Below are positions 34,889 through 46,361 of a stretch of 64,000 nt of DNA, piece by piece. The stretch comes from Hippophae tibetana (lineage: Eukaryota > Streptophyta > Magnoliopsida > Rosales > Elaeagnaceae). Numbering within the stretch: the stretch's first letter is position 1; each line of letters begins with the position of its first letter. Below the pieces are notes generated by a model, which was given only the letters and a program-made list of their open reading frames with translations, searched no databases and was not told the DNA's origin. A program made the position numbers and the translations under genes. Location: assembly GCA_037013495.1 (NCBI GenBank), contig CM072807.1, positions 14,759,001 through 14,823,000 on the forward strand. Reading direction: 5' to 3'.

Positions 34889-34998
34889 TGAAAGCTGGGC
34901 AACCAAAGTTTTCCCTCAAAACATGCTTATCAAGAAATATGCCATCAGACTAATAACCAGCACTTTGTTGGCATTCCTGGTCGATGTGAGACTCAACA
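34889..34998 (-). repeat. TRIM LTR-A
   Basis: 110-bp LTR starting TGTTGAGTCTCACATCG, followed by the primer site TGGTATCACAGCAGG (34871-34885). Just outside it (35002-35019) lies CTTGATAAGCGCGTTT, a fragment of the same LTR in opposite orientation. Confidence 0.8.
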
Positions 34999-35018
34999 GC
35001 TCACTTGATAAGCGCGTT

Positions 35019-35975
35019 TAAAGAACATGCATTAATCACATATAAAAATTGTATCAAATTGATATATATTTTTAAATATAAGCAACTATTGAGATAATAT
35101 CTAAAAATAAAGGTAAAAAATGATACTAAAATTAAAATTAATGTAATACTAACATACCTAATCCAAAGAAACATAACTAATGAATTATGAAAACAAGATG
35201 GCTTAATAGCTACGGGAGCAGTGTTTTCTTGGTATGTATAACAGGAAAGTCCAAATAAACGGCATGCACTAGCCCAGTATTTCTAAGTTAAATTAAAATT
35301 TTTTTTAAAGAAGTTAGTTGAGAAGTTTATGAAATAACTTATTTATATTTTAAAAATAAAAGTAAAAATATAAATATAAATAAATAAATAATTTTATTTA
35401 AAACTAAAAATATATCGAATATGTTTTCTTAAATATATTTTGTAAGATAAAAAAAATTATCTTTTAAATTCTTCTTTTATAATGATATTTTAATAATTAT
35501 TTTTAAAATACATATTTAGATGAGTTTACAAGCTAATAAGCTAATAAGCTATTTAAGCTAGCTTGTTTAAATTTATAAGTTAAATGAAATAAGTTTTTTT
35601 AAATCATCAATGAACATTGAATGAGTTGAATTATTATTTTACATTATTATTATATAATTATAATTAATAATATTATAATTATAAGTTTTTATTAACTCGT
35701 TAAATCAATTAATCAACTTTAAATACGTTGAGTTTACGTTCTACCGTCTACATAGTTAGTTATATAATTATATTGTAATTAATAATGTTGTAATTGTTTT
35801 AACCCTTTACCTTTTTCATGCACATGGGAAAGATTTAAAAACAAATACTACAATCACTTCGAATAGAATGGAGGAAATTCACAAATGCTTTTAAGAATAT
35901 TAGTGGAAAGCCAGAGGAAATTAAACAAAAGAAATTATATGGACGTGTGTAAATATTCTACATGGACATGCGGCA
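35019..35975. repeat. Right copy of a ~1-kb direct duplication
   Basis: Same orientation as 33314-34369 and ends at the same point (AATATTCTACATGGACATG). The copies differ by scattered substitutions and several indels, including loss of the ACGATTAAAATG-containing segment. Confidence 0.9.
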
Positions 35976-36749
35976 ATATGAAGATCGGGGGAAATCGTGA
36001 ATGATATATGAGCAATGATTGAATATTGTAAAATCAAACTAATTTAAATTAAAATGTGAATATTAGTATAACTAAATCATAATTAATTGAATTTTTTTTT
36101 TCAAAAAATAGAAGTAATGATATTACTGGAATTACTCTATTATTATAAGTGTATGGATTTTTTATTATATCATAACAATTAATTCCATTTTTTTAAATCA
36201 TTAAGAAATCAACTCTATTAAAAAGTAATTGTTAACAATATTTTTATCATAAATATTAACTTTATATATTATCTAAATCAAACACTTATAATTTAATAAT
36301 TATGTTTATTAATAAGATTTGAAACATTTAAATCAACATATTAGAATATTATTGAAAAACTAACAATTTTAAAAGCTTAAATTTAATGTTATTATTGTTT
36401 GATACATATTTCAATGTTATTATTGTTTGATACATATTTCATTAATTAAAAATATATAATTGTAAAGCAACAATTTACAACAATTACGTCCTCCCCTAAT
36501 TAAGAACAAAATAAATTTATGAGTGATGCTATTATAAGCTCAAGAAGAGCTCTTACGTAAGTAATACATGTTACAACTTGTTTTAAACCAACTGATTAGT
36601 GTAATCATTTTCGCTCTGAAAATGGTAAATCTCATACATAATTAAGCACCATTTTGGCAGTCAATTTTCTTTGGTCTTCTTGGAGTAGCTAGTAGCCCAA
36701 TATTTATTTGGTCCCCAAGTAAAGAACACAGTAGTACACACATTGACAC
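35976..36749. other. AT-rich intergenic region upstream of MYB
   Basis: Contains a 29-bp tandem duplication (TTATTATTGTTTGATACATA) at about 36386-36441. The last 300 bases become less AT-biased toward the MYB promoter; no known cis-element is claimed beyond the TATA box. Confidence 0.5.
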
Positions 36750-36757
36750 TATAAATA
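36750..36757 (+). promoter_or_regulatory. TATA box of the MYB gene
   Basis: TATAAATA, 156 bp before the ATG, in CACTATAAATATAAAT. Spacing fits a transcription start near 36785 and a 5' leader of about 120 nt containing the GAA run. Inferred from position only. Confidence 0.55.
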
Positions 36758-36837
36758 TAAATATGATCTCAAGCAAGAAAATAGAGAAACATAATACTAT
36801 GATATAAAGCCAAGAAAAGAGAAGATAATTGAAACAA

Positions 36838-36868
<31 letters not shown>

Positions 36869-36902
36869 AAGAAGAAGAAGAAGAAGAAGAAGAAGAAGAA
36901 GA
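36838..36902 (+). repeat. (GAA)n microsatellite in the MYB 5' leader
   Basis: About 21 GAA/AAG units end four bases before the MYB start codon. It lies in the presumed 5' untranslated leader, so length changes would not alter the protein but could affect translation. Confidence 0.9.
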
Positions 36903-36905
36903 AAT

Positions 36906-39080
36906 ATGGGGAGGAGACCGTGTTGCGCTAAAGAAGGGCTAAACAGAGGGGCATGGTCTGCTAGCGAAGACAACATCCTTGCTAATTACATTAATACCCA
37001 TGGTGAAGGCAAATGGAGAGATCTTCCCCAAAAAGCTGGTATATATTACATCATTTTCATTTAATCTACTCTAATAAATAAATGACTAAAATTCTACTGA
37101 TTTTATATATTTATATTGTCTGGGTTTTTCTAGGATTGAAGCGTTGTGGGAAGAGTTGCAGACTCAGATGGTTAAATTATCTCAGGCCAGACATTAAGAG
37201 AGGCAACATTTCAGTGGACGAAGATGAGCTCATTGTTAGACTTCATAAGCTTCTTGGTAACAGGTTTGTTTATTTATATTAACTTCCACCAATTCTGTAA
37301 AAGTTTAATTTTTCTATAAAACCATTAAAAGTTTAATTAAGCCATCACGATTAGCTAGATAAAAAGATGATGTGTTACCTGAAAAAGTTACGAAATTATG
37401 ACCGAGAAAAGTTCTACCGTCTATTTTAAGAAGAGTCTTACGTTTTTTTTTCAATCTATTACATGTACGAAAAGATAAACGATTATTTAAAAATAATATT
37501 AAGTTTTTTAGTTAAAATAAGATATTACTAATTTAAAATAGAATTTATGAAATATGTTTTTAAAGATAAAATTACATAATCTTATTTAAATGAATGAGAA
37601 AATTAAGTAATTTAATTTCGATGAATGTAGAAATGTTTGTCATATGAAATATAAACTTTAAGACTATAACTATGGTTTTATTTATTCATTGTTAATCATC
37701 TCAAAATAGAGAAAAATTTATATTATAAGTTTTTGAGTAAAAAAATTTTGTGGGAAAATTCTTTTTTACTTGTGATTGTTTTTTGTCTTTTGAGTGTATG
37801 AAAAAATTATTGAGAGTATGATTGTAACAATTTTTCACGTATTAAATTTTTTTTTTTGTTGTCTTTTGACAACGAAATTGGTTTTTCTTTAATTTGAAGT
37901 TTTTAATATAATTCTTGTGTTGTTTATTTTTTATTTCTTTATTTTTTTATTTTATGTTAAAGAGGATCTTGTAAATAGAAGTTGTGATTATATAATTTGA
38001 TCTAAAACTCCTAACAATACTCTCTATTTGAAGGAGTTACTAAATTATGAGTCGAGAAATTACAAGAATATATATTTTTAAAATTATGATCTATTTATAA
38101 TATATAATAATACTCTTATTTTAAAATCTCATTTTCATGAAATAACATTTTTTATTGTTTGTTCATGGCAAATAAACTAGTTTTTTTCCAAACAAAAATA
38201 TAAGGTTTTTGAATTATTATGAAGTTATTATACATACCATTATTATATATATAGTGATAGGCAAATCGGTAACACGTTTGTAAACATTTTAGATTAAAAA
38301 AATGTGTTAAATGTCACACTCAAATACAATTGATCGGTACGTGCCTGAAATACGTTATTGTACAATAAGATATTTGGTTTAAAAAAAATGAAAAAGGTAA
38401 ATATGTAATAAATAAGGTGAATTCTTTGGTCATAAATTAAGGTGAATACTGAAGTAAATTTTGTGTACAAAATTAGGTGGTCGTTAATAGCTGGGAGATT
38501 ACCAGGACGAACTGACAATGAAATAAAAAATTATTGGAATGTTAATTTAAGAAAGAGAGTTCAAGATGACAAGCAGCTTGTGGACAAATATTCCACTGAC
38601 AAACATAACTCCTCAGATGATCAGATGTGTACAAATTCTAAAAAAGTGATTCGGACAAAAGCATTTCGATGCTCAAAAGTTGTGTTTCCTTCGGTAGAGG
38701 ATGACCACAAAAAATTAAGTCTTGTTCCTAACACTGTTTTGGGTAATTATGAAAGCCCAATATCTTATTCTTCAGCTCAGCAAGATGATCAAGACATTAA
38801 TAATTCCCCTGATTTTTTCATGGATTTTGATATCGATGACCTTCTGATATCTGATGTTCTCAAATCATTAGAATTCCAAGAACCCAATTTAGAAATCAAT
38901 TTTGAGAAAATATATAATAAAGGTGTTGTGGATGGAGATGTTAATTATGATCACCAAAATGAAGCCAAGCTTTACAATTTCACTATTAATGAAGAAACAA
39001 GGTCTGGTCATGAGAATTTGCTAAACAGTAGTGACAACTTTGATGGACTTCAAGAGAATGAAGGAATGAACCATGCTTAA
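36906..39080 (+). CDS. R2R3-MYB transcription factor, subgroup 5 (TT2-like)
   Basis: Three exons: 36906-37038, 37134-37263 and 38477-39080, with GT..AG introns of 95 and 1213 bp at the two positions standard for R2R3-MYBs; 288 residues. R2 has Trp17, Trp37 and Trp57; R3 has Ile70, Trp89 and Trp108. The bHLH-contact signature [DE]Lx2[RK]x3Lx6Lx3R is complete (Glu76, Leu77, Arg80, Leu84, Leu91, Arg95). [12 protein letters not shown] at 145-156 is the subgroup-5 motif of TT2-type regulators; the KPRPR motif of anthocyanin subgroup 6 is absent. The C-terminus is acidic (MDFDIDDLL), as in activators. Family knowledge: such proteins act in the nucleus with a bHLH and a WD40 protein on late flavonoid genes, chiefly proanthocyanidin. 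That this one does so is inference. No disabling change is seen. The start MGRRPCC is the family's. Confidence 0.92.
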
Positions 39081-39129
39081 TGCATTTTCAATTTTTCTCA
39101 ATTCAGAAGATGACCAATGGATTAGTTTG

Positions 39130-39135
39130 AATAAA
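39130..39135 (+). terminator. Candidate polyadenylation signal of MYB
   Basis: AATAAA 50 bases after the stop codon, within an A/T-rich tail. Position is suitable; use not shown. Confidence 0.45.
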
Positions 39136-39729
39136 AATTAATAATAGCCTAAATTAAATAACTTCTATATATTTATAATTATCATTCCTATGTTATATGT
39201 AAGCTTGTTATTCATTTTTTTAAAATAAATAGTTGTGAATTTTGTGTGGGTTTGGGTTCTCAAAAATGCAACCTCCGCATTCTATGACCCAATACAAACA
39301 AGCACTCCTTTTGTGTTTCTCTGTGAACCAGGCTGATATGCATGGCTGAGCAAGAAATTATTTTCTACTGGTTAAGTATTTTAAGAAATAATACATTAAC
39401 AATAAGTTAAGAATTAAATTATTTTATTAGATTAGAAATAAACAAATATATATATATTAAATATAAAATTTAAATGACATAAAATCTAATAAAGTAAAAA
39501 AATCCAATAACGTGTATTACACAATATCTTTAAAATAATTTTTTCTCTTGTCATGCGTGTTTAAAAATGACGAAAACTTATCTTCTAGAATACGATTAAA
39601 TAATAATAAACTTACACCACATTTTATTATTTCACGAACTTTAAAATATTTGAATTATTTGATATAGAAATATTTGAATATAGATTTTAAATCAAATTTT
39701 GATATAGAAATAGAGTTCAACGGATTAAA
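39136..39729. other. Spacer downstream of MYB
   Basis: AT-rich with no gene recognised. A higher-GC patch at about 39245-39345 (ACCTCCGCATTCTATGACCC) is unidentified. Confidence 0.45.
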
Positions 39730-40900
39730 ATTTGCATAGAATAGGTAGGTATTACCCTTTAAACCTTACTTTGTTAAATTACCTTACTAACTGACCAATA
39801 GATACGATGTCTTTGAACTGTTCTTTCGTTTATGTAAGCGATGACATACTTAACACAAGAGTCTCTCCTGACACAATTCAATTCTCACTATAATGTTCCT
39901 TTCTGTCATGAAGATACGTTTGGTTCTGTGAAAGTCTCTAAAGAATTAAGCCTTATACAATTCTCTTTCAAAGCAGCCCTACTTCTCCCTCACATAGGTG
40001 ATCTCTTATCTTTATAAGTAATCCACAAAGAGTAACCTGCATACTCTGCTCGGTATTCTCTTCATAAGAATATTTAAAAGCCTTAATTTATCCTGTATCT
40101 TACGGGTATCACTATTTTTATCATAGGAATGAACTTGATGGTAAACCTTCACATTGATCTCACTAAGTCTTTACAATTACGTTGTCCCTTTGAACCTAGA
40201 TCTTGGGATCTCTAGTCAAATAGGTTGGGTTTCCTTTTCAAATCCTTATTCATTCATAGGCTTTAGTCTTATTTCTCTCGATGACTTATCAACTAACTTT
40301 TGATTTAACTCTTTAGTTAAGAGATCTGCTATGTTATCTTTTGATTTTACGTAACCCTAATTGAGAGTAGTTGTCTAATGGTATTATGCCTATGACATAT
40401 ATGTCAAGACTTATCATTATACATATTGTTCTGTGACCTAGTAATAGCATATTTACTATCACAATAAATACATATTACAGGTACAAGCTTCACTCACTTA
40501 AGAATATCCTCTAAAAAATTGTGCAGCCATTTGGCTTCTTTGTTACATTTATCCAAAGCGATGAACTCAGATTCTGTCGTGGATCTAGTAATGTATATCT
40601 TTTTAGAAGACTTTCATAAAACAACTACACCATCTAGTATTAACATATATCTACTGGTAGACTTTGAGTATTTCATGTCAGATATATAATTTGCATCAAT
40701 ATATCCTTCTAATATAGCTAGATACCCTGTGTAGTAGAGTCCATAACTACATGTATATTTTAAGTATCTAAGTAGTCTTGTAATAACTTTCTAGTGATAA
40801 GATAATGGATTACTAGTTTACCTATTTAGTTTACTTACAACTTAAGTTATGTTTGGTTTCGTACAACTTATCAAGTATATAAGATTTTCTATCATTCTAA
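39730..40900 (-). pseudogene. Copia RNase H relic
   Basis: On the minus strand the frame gives [19 protein letters not shown] (about 40735-40680), [35 protein letters not shown] (about 40590-40530), LVPVICIYCDSKYA, and NTIRQLLS. This is the Copia RNase H domain in order, with catalytic Asp and Glu positions recognisable. It is followed by low-identity sequence (LEIPRSRFKGTT) normally lying just before the 3' LTR. There are many stops. It lies just left of the LTR at 40927 and is oriented opposite to that element, so it is a separate, older insertion. Confidence 0.8.
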
Positions 40901-40926
40901 AATATTTTAATTGACAAGCACTAACA

Positions 40927-41949
40927 TGTTAAAATATAGAATAACAACAAAAATGATTATAGAGATTTAATATGAAATTAGAAATTGGGAAAAGGACATA
41001 ATTATAAGAACTGTAGAGGACAAACCGATGTCCAACTCATAACTCAAGTTGATAATATATATATATATATAATGATAAATTCTAAACCGTTTGAATTAAC
41101 GTTGATATCCTTATTCACATCATTAATTCATATATCTATAAATTGAAATAATCAAAATCTTAATAACATGTGTCAACATTCTTCTCTTTTGACTCTTGAT
41201 GAGCAATAACAAAGATTAAGGTTAAAGAAGCTCAACCAAAAAAATGTATTGTTCAACGCTTGTGATTTTACAGTATCCTTAATTTAATAATATTCTATAG
41301 AACTTACATAACTATACGAAAAAGGCTTCTCGTAATTATAACACATTTTTATTGTGTTTTGTAATTTTATTCTTTTTTTATTTTGATTTTTTATATAATA
41401 ACATTTCTTCTAAGGTCCTTAAAATTTACAAAGTAATTCACATAGAACTCTAAATTTACAAAAATTAAGTTTCGTCTCAAAAGTTTTTGAAGGATACTAA
41501 TTCATTTTTGTCAATAAAATGTAATTAGCTAACTAATCTAGGGCTCAAGAATTTTCCATCATTTTTTTTAGTACTAGACTTTTATTGCTTAATTAATAAT
41601 ATTTAATCTACTACATCATATGAAATATGTCATAAATTTGTAACAAAAATTCCTTGCGTTTGTAACCCTTGCATGTCACAACATTAGGTAAATATACTAA
41701 AAGTACTTTGACATTCATATTTCCTAAATTTTGGGAAAGCAGTGTTGATCAGTATTGTATGCATAAGAGTTGGTTAGAGTGTTGAAAGTTACTTACTAAT
41801 TCAATCAACACGAGTGGTACATATGTATCATATTTTTATTATAAATGGTGAGATACTATGTAATATGTATATATCAATGTAAGCTTCATGTACGCTCAAT
41901 AAAATTTAGTTTTATATGTTCTCTCTTTCTCCTTTTATTTTTCTTTGAA
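40927..41949 (+). repeat. Probable 5' LTR of Copia-5
   Basis: Outer parts align with 48791-49775; the centre is diverged or replaced. A TATAAATGGTGAG box near 41842 is shared with TATAAATAGTGAG near 49686 in the other copy, suitable for an LTR promoter. Confidence 0.55.
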
Positions 41950-43495
41950 TGGTATTAGACCCTAAACTTCGAAGCTCTAACTATAGCAAATAAGGTTATG
42001 GATAATCAATCCTATAGAGATTTTATTTCTAGTTCTTTGTCATCTCATTCTACACTGAAAATCTGATGTACCTCTTGGTTTTAATTTTCAAATTCTTAAT
42101 CTTGCTCGAGATGATGTTAGGAATGTAAATTCTATTGATTTCTAGCATAAAACTTTTCTTCGTCAACTCTTATGAGTGTGAATTTGATGATCAAGTTGTA
42201 TGATCATAAATATTTGATTTTGAAATAACAAACTTTCACATATGTTACGACATATGACCTATAAGAAGTAATTAATAGATCGTTTATCCCTCCTCTTAAG
42301 TTTCTTGGTAGATCTTTAAGTCCTAATTCTACTCTTGAAGTGGAGTAGATTAATTTCTATAATTAAAGGGTGGATATATGGATCTGATTTCTGTTTTGGA
42401 TACTTGACTTGTAGTATGTTAGCTAGAGAACAATGGTAATTTCATATTTTATAGAAGGGAATTTTACCAGTATCATAGTATATGATTAAAGCTAAAACTT
42501 TGTATAGGAAACTGGCTTCTATGGGTGCTCAAGTGAATAAGAGAGATTTGATCCATTAGGTGTTAGAAGTCTTTGCCTATGTTATCTCTCTTTTATGTCT
42601 AATATGAATATGCGAGAGACTAGACCTTCTTTTAATACCTTGCATAGTCTTCTTGAATGCTATGAAAGAACTTTGCCCAAACAGACCTCAATTGATCAAG
42701 ATTCCATTTTTCTTTCGCATGTGGGTAAATTTCATCCAAAGAATGGTAATTTCAAATCTTTTGCTATAAAGCAATATTAGTGACAAGTCAAGTGTCAATT
42801 CTCATTGTTGGAATTTTAAATAGTTTATAGAAACTTCTATGTCTTCTAGTCATCAGGCTAATGCTCAATCAAATTACAAGAATGTAAGGTTCAAGAAACC
42901 AAATGGTGATAAGTCAGTATATCGAATTTGTGAGAAGATTGGACATGGTGCTCAATCGTGCTTTGTTCTTAAAGTCTTTCTTTTGGGAAAATCTAATCTA
43001 TATGTGATGTTTTCTCATAATAAAGGAAATGAGTGTGATGAGAGTAATTAATAAAACTCAACCTCTTGAATTCTTGGCACTGGTACTAGCCATGATGTCA
43101 CTTACAATTTTGACTAATTGTCTCATCCAACTCCTCATTTAGTTATGAGAGTGTTATGATGGGTAATGAACAGAAGTTTCTTATCTCTAATATTGATAGT
43201 ACTAGTTTAGGTGTTAATGATTCTTGCCATTTTCTCTGGATAAAATATATAACTTAAAATAAGAGAAAAATGTGTCTTTCTGTCATAGCATTAAGTGAAC
43301 TACTATAAAAGCTCTATTCAATTCTCATTTACAATAATTAGGCTGTTAGAAAATTGCTAAGACATGAAAATTTATTTACAATTTTTACATTGATATGAAA
43401 AATATTCAAGGAGTTGCTTTCATCTTTAGTGTTAGACCTTTGAAATCCTTTAACTGCATGCTAAATTTGTCTAAACAAATTGAGTCATAACGTGT
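41950..43495 (+). pseudogene. Copia-5 gag and protease relic
   Basis: The frame at 42595-42780 (SNMNMRETRPSFNTLHSLLE, then LECYERTLPKQTS) resembles the UBN2 gag region. At about 42918-42966 the knuckle reads YRICEKIGHGAQSCF, with the first Cys changed to Tyr. At about 43068 ILGTGTSHDVT is the protease, with catalytic Asp changed to Gly. Everything is broken by stops. The right end is cut by CACTA-2. Confidence 0.7.
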
Positions 43496-44158
43496 CAACA
43501 CTACTGTAATAAATACATATGGTCTCAAAAATTTAGCCTCAATTTTTTTAAAAATAAGGTCATAGGTTTTGGTCATGCTCTAATAAAAACTGAGGTTATA
43601 GGGTATGTCTATGACCTCGGTTTTTATCAATAACCGTGGCCATTAGTTATATCAATTTTTTTTCTTTTTTTTCTTTTATCGTTTTTAATTCGTAGCTGTT
43701 TTTTTGCTTTTTTTCATTTTTCCCAAAATCTTCCCCTCTCTTCTTTCTGTTCTCAAGCCCTGTCACATACCTTTTATGGTACTGGTCGTTGTTCACTAGT
43801 TCGTTGATTTGTTGTTCGTTGGCGCATCTTAATGGTGGTTTGTCCACTTCTTCCTCTGAAAGAGGTGGGTTTGGATCTTGGGTTGGCCTATATTTGGTAG
43901 CCGAGAAAGTTGTGCTGTGTGTTGGATATTTGAAAATTATTTTTCTTTTTTTAATTTAGCTTTTTGGGTTTTTAAAAAAAATAAAAAGTAGCCTAAAAGT
44001 TCAGTTTCATGATGGATTTTGGCTTTTCAGTTCATCAACAATTATTTTTCTTTTTTTTCAATGATTTTCTCAAATACCAAACAGAACTAAAGGGTTTAGA
44101 CACATTAATGTATTTTCTTTCATCGTTGGCAAGTTTTTCTTCATGAGATTTATGGTGG

Positions 44159-45020
44159 TTAGGTTGTAGAGGGGATGATCTGTATACGAAGCTATGTGAG
44201 GCATGTACATGGAACAAGTAAATACCTTCTAACTTGTATGTTTTCTTTTTTCTTATTATGAAATTGCTTTAGTTAATGGAACTATTTAATTAAAATTTAT
44301 GGGTTGCAGTCAATTAAGTGCATTAGAGGCTTTACATCCAAGTCTCAATAAACTTTTTTTCTTTTTTAATGTATTTTTGGATGGTTTGGTTGTGGTTATT
44401 TTCAGCAAAGTGAACCTACGAGTGCTGATTCACCCCTCCCAGAAATTTCAAAGCCAACTGTTCAGTCATTTTATAAGATCTTAACAACATCTGATACAAG
44501 CACGCATGAAGGGTTTTCAGTTCTTCGTAAGCATCCCACTAAATGCCTGCCTCCATTGGTAGTAAATTAGTAACTCTCAATTGACAGTTTTTTCTTGTTG
44601 TGTTTACTCTTCCTGTTATTGACTGAAACTTTATTTTTTTGCTTTATATGTTTCTTAGGACATGACTCAAGCAACCCAGAATTAGGAACTGGCTGCCACA
44701 TATCTTCATGGTTATGAGTGGAAGTTTAAACATATATTTAAAGGTAGCTATTCATAGAATTGACATTATGGCTTTTGATTTCTTGATATGGTTAGCTATT
44801 TCTTTATTAAGGGTTGGTGTTATTTACTTAGATTAATAATTAATGATAGATGGATATGCTGAGAACTAAAGTTGAATTAATACTTGCATTTGTTCGCCAA
44901 ACTTACATTTTACACTGAGTAATTAGATGAATCTCGAAGACATTTAATCGCAATAGGCTAGAGTACATTTGTTACTTCCAAGAGATTGGTTGTTGAAGAT
45001 GCCTTTGTGTTTTTGAGGGG
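44159..45020 (+). pseudogene. Captured auxin response factor fragment
   Basis: Exon pieces with splice-like borders: 44159-44217 (RGDDLYTKLCEAC, the ARF N-terminus, shortened inside); perhaps 44304-44348; 44406-44558 ([34 protein letters not shown], ending CLPPL before GT); 44659-44743 (DMTQATQN, one stop, then ELAATYLHGYEWKFKHIFK before GT); and about 44932-45020 (RRHLIAIG, STFVTSKRLVVEDAFVFLRG). Together these are the start of the plant B3 DNA-binding domain of ARFs, which binds auxin-response promoter elements. Introns are retained, so genomic DNA rather than mRNA was captured. Stops at the TTGW and ELA positions and the lack of later domains mean no functional protein. Which ARF clade is not determinable here. 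Confidence 0.85.
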
Positions 45021-45039
45021 TGTGTGAACTGATTTATTT

Positions 45040-46350
45040 CTTACTGTGTTGGGTGTGTATGTGTTTTAGAGGAAATCAAGTAATATTTTTTAGATGGGTT
45101 ATTAGTGGATATGATGTGGGATGTTCATGACTGGTTTTTTAATAAAAAATCTGAATTTTCTATTTCATTTTTAGAACAAGAAGTGGATTGGATAGTAGAA
45201 TTTTGTTAGAAGAGAAGATTTTGGAGCAGAAAGATCAAGATAAATCTGAATTTTCCTTGTTGATTTCTGCTTATAAAAAAATTGAATGGTTTGATTTTAA
45301 AAATCTCAACTTTAATTTTAGTGTTTTCATAACATACATGTTTTAGTTTTATTTTATTTATTATCTGGTTGTAAAACCAATAAGTTCAGTTCTGCTTATT
45401 TTCTCACTAATAGCTTCTGAGTTGTAAATGTGTAGGTTACAATGTCAAGGATAAATATAATATTATTCAATTGACTCCCTTTCTCTGTCTCTCTGTTCTC
45501 TCAAGTTGGTATGGGTAGTACTAATTTCGTTGAATTGTCTCTCAAGTTTTTGTATTAGATTGAGTACCATAAATTGACTTAGAGGCTAGATATGAATTCC
45601 AAATTTCACTCTTGAACAGGTTCAAGAACTTATTATGGATCATTTGTTGAATATGCAGGAATAGATGTAAATTGAAAAACTTATTGTAGAAATATGAGGT
45701 ATTGCTGATATTCATGGAATCTGGATGTTGGTATGCTCATATATAGTAGATGCTTATATTCATAGGTACTATCACACATTTTTCTCTGATAATTGCCTCT
45801 TCATTTTTTCTCATTGTATTGTGTAAGAATAGAGTTGTAACATAGATATTTAGAATATGTATGTTGCTCATTTTAGATTTTGGAAATCTGTATACATGTC
45901 GACATTATAGTTATTTTTCTTTACAGAAAATCCATGTATTAGTTTAGACTGTGATATACATTTTTCTTAAATTTCAAGGAGCTTCTACTGGACTTTTACA
46001 CGAGTTCATGGAAACGAAAACCTGATCAGATAATCATATTCAGCTACATTTCAACTTAAAGTGTTCGAGGTTTTATTTTTCATCCAAATAACGACTATCC
46101 AATAAGCTCAAAAAATTTCTTCTTAGAGAAGATTTAACAAAATAAAATCATTTATGTTTCATGGATAAGCCTTCTACATTTTTAAATTAAAAATTGAAAA
46201 TTTGTGTGTTGCAAGGGTGCCATTTATTTTCTTTTTTTTTAATTTTACTGCAAGAATATCCATTGATTCACCATTAATTGGAAAAATATAGTTACAAGAA
46301 TGTGAGGTGATTTACATTTACTATTTTGGTTCTTTCACTTATGTTTTCAA
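45040..46350. other. CACTA-2 interior between ARF and AGO fragments
   Basis: No exon recognised. A block around 45576-45790 (ACTTAGAGGCTAGATATG, ATTCATGGAATCTGGATG, TATAGTAGATGCTTATATTC) recurs in diverged form at about 47300-47500 and partly at about 47594-47640, showing internal duplication within the element. Confidence 0.6.
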
Positions 46351-46361
46351 TCTTTATTTAG

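Larger units (their letters stand above)
34370..34998 (-). mobile_element. Tandem TRIM retrotransposon array
   Basis: Minus-strand order: LTR-A (34998-34889), primer site and ~100-bp internal region, LTR-B (34786-34694, cut short), LTR-C (34693-34583), primer site and internal region, LTR-D (34480-34370). LTRs are about 110 bp, start TGTTGA and end TTTCAAC-like. The internal segments start TGGTATCA(C/A)AGCAGG, a tRNA-Met-type primer site, and end in purine-rich GTGAGGTCGGG or GTGAGTTGGGG. Small size, LTRs of 100-250 bp and no coding region define TRIM elements. Two copies are fused head to tail. GC content is far above the surroundings. Confidence 0.85.

Noticed and set aside
33314-35975. The 1-kb direct repeats as LTRs of one retrotransposon
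   Set aside because: There is no primer site after the left copy or polypurine tract before the right copy that belongs to them; the sites present belong to the TRIM units.
37082-37282. MYB-like short gene starting at 37082
   Set aside because: The ATG is in intron 1. The true start is 36906, and the segment after AG at 37133 is exon 2 of the same gene.
38294-38518. Minus-strand frame over the MYB intron 2-exon 3 border
   Set aside because: It has no motif and overlaps the conserved MYB repeat on the other strand.
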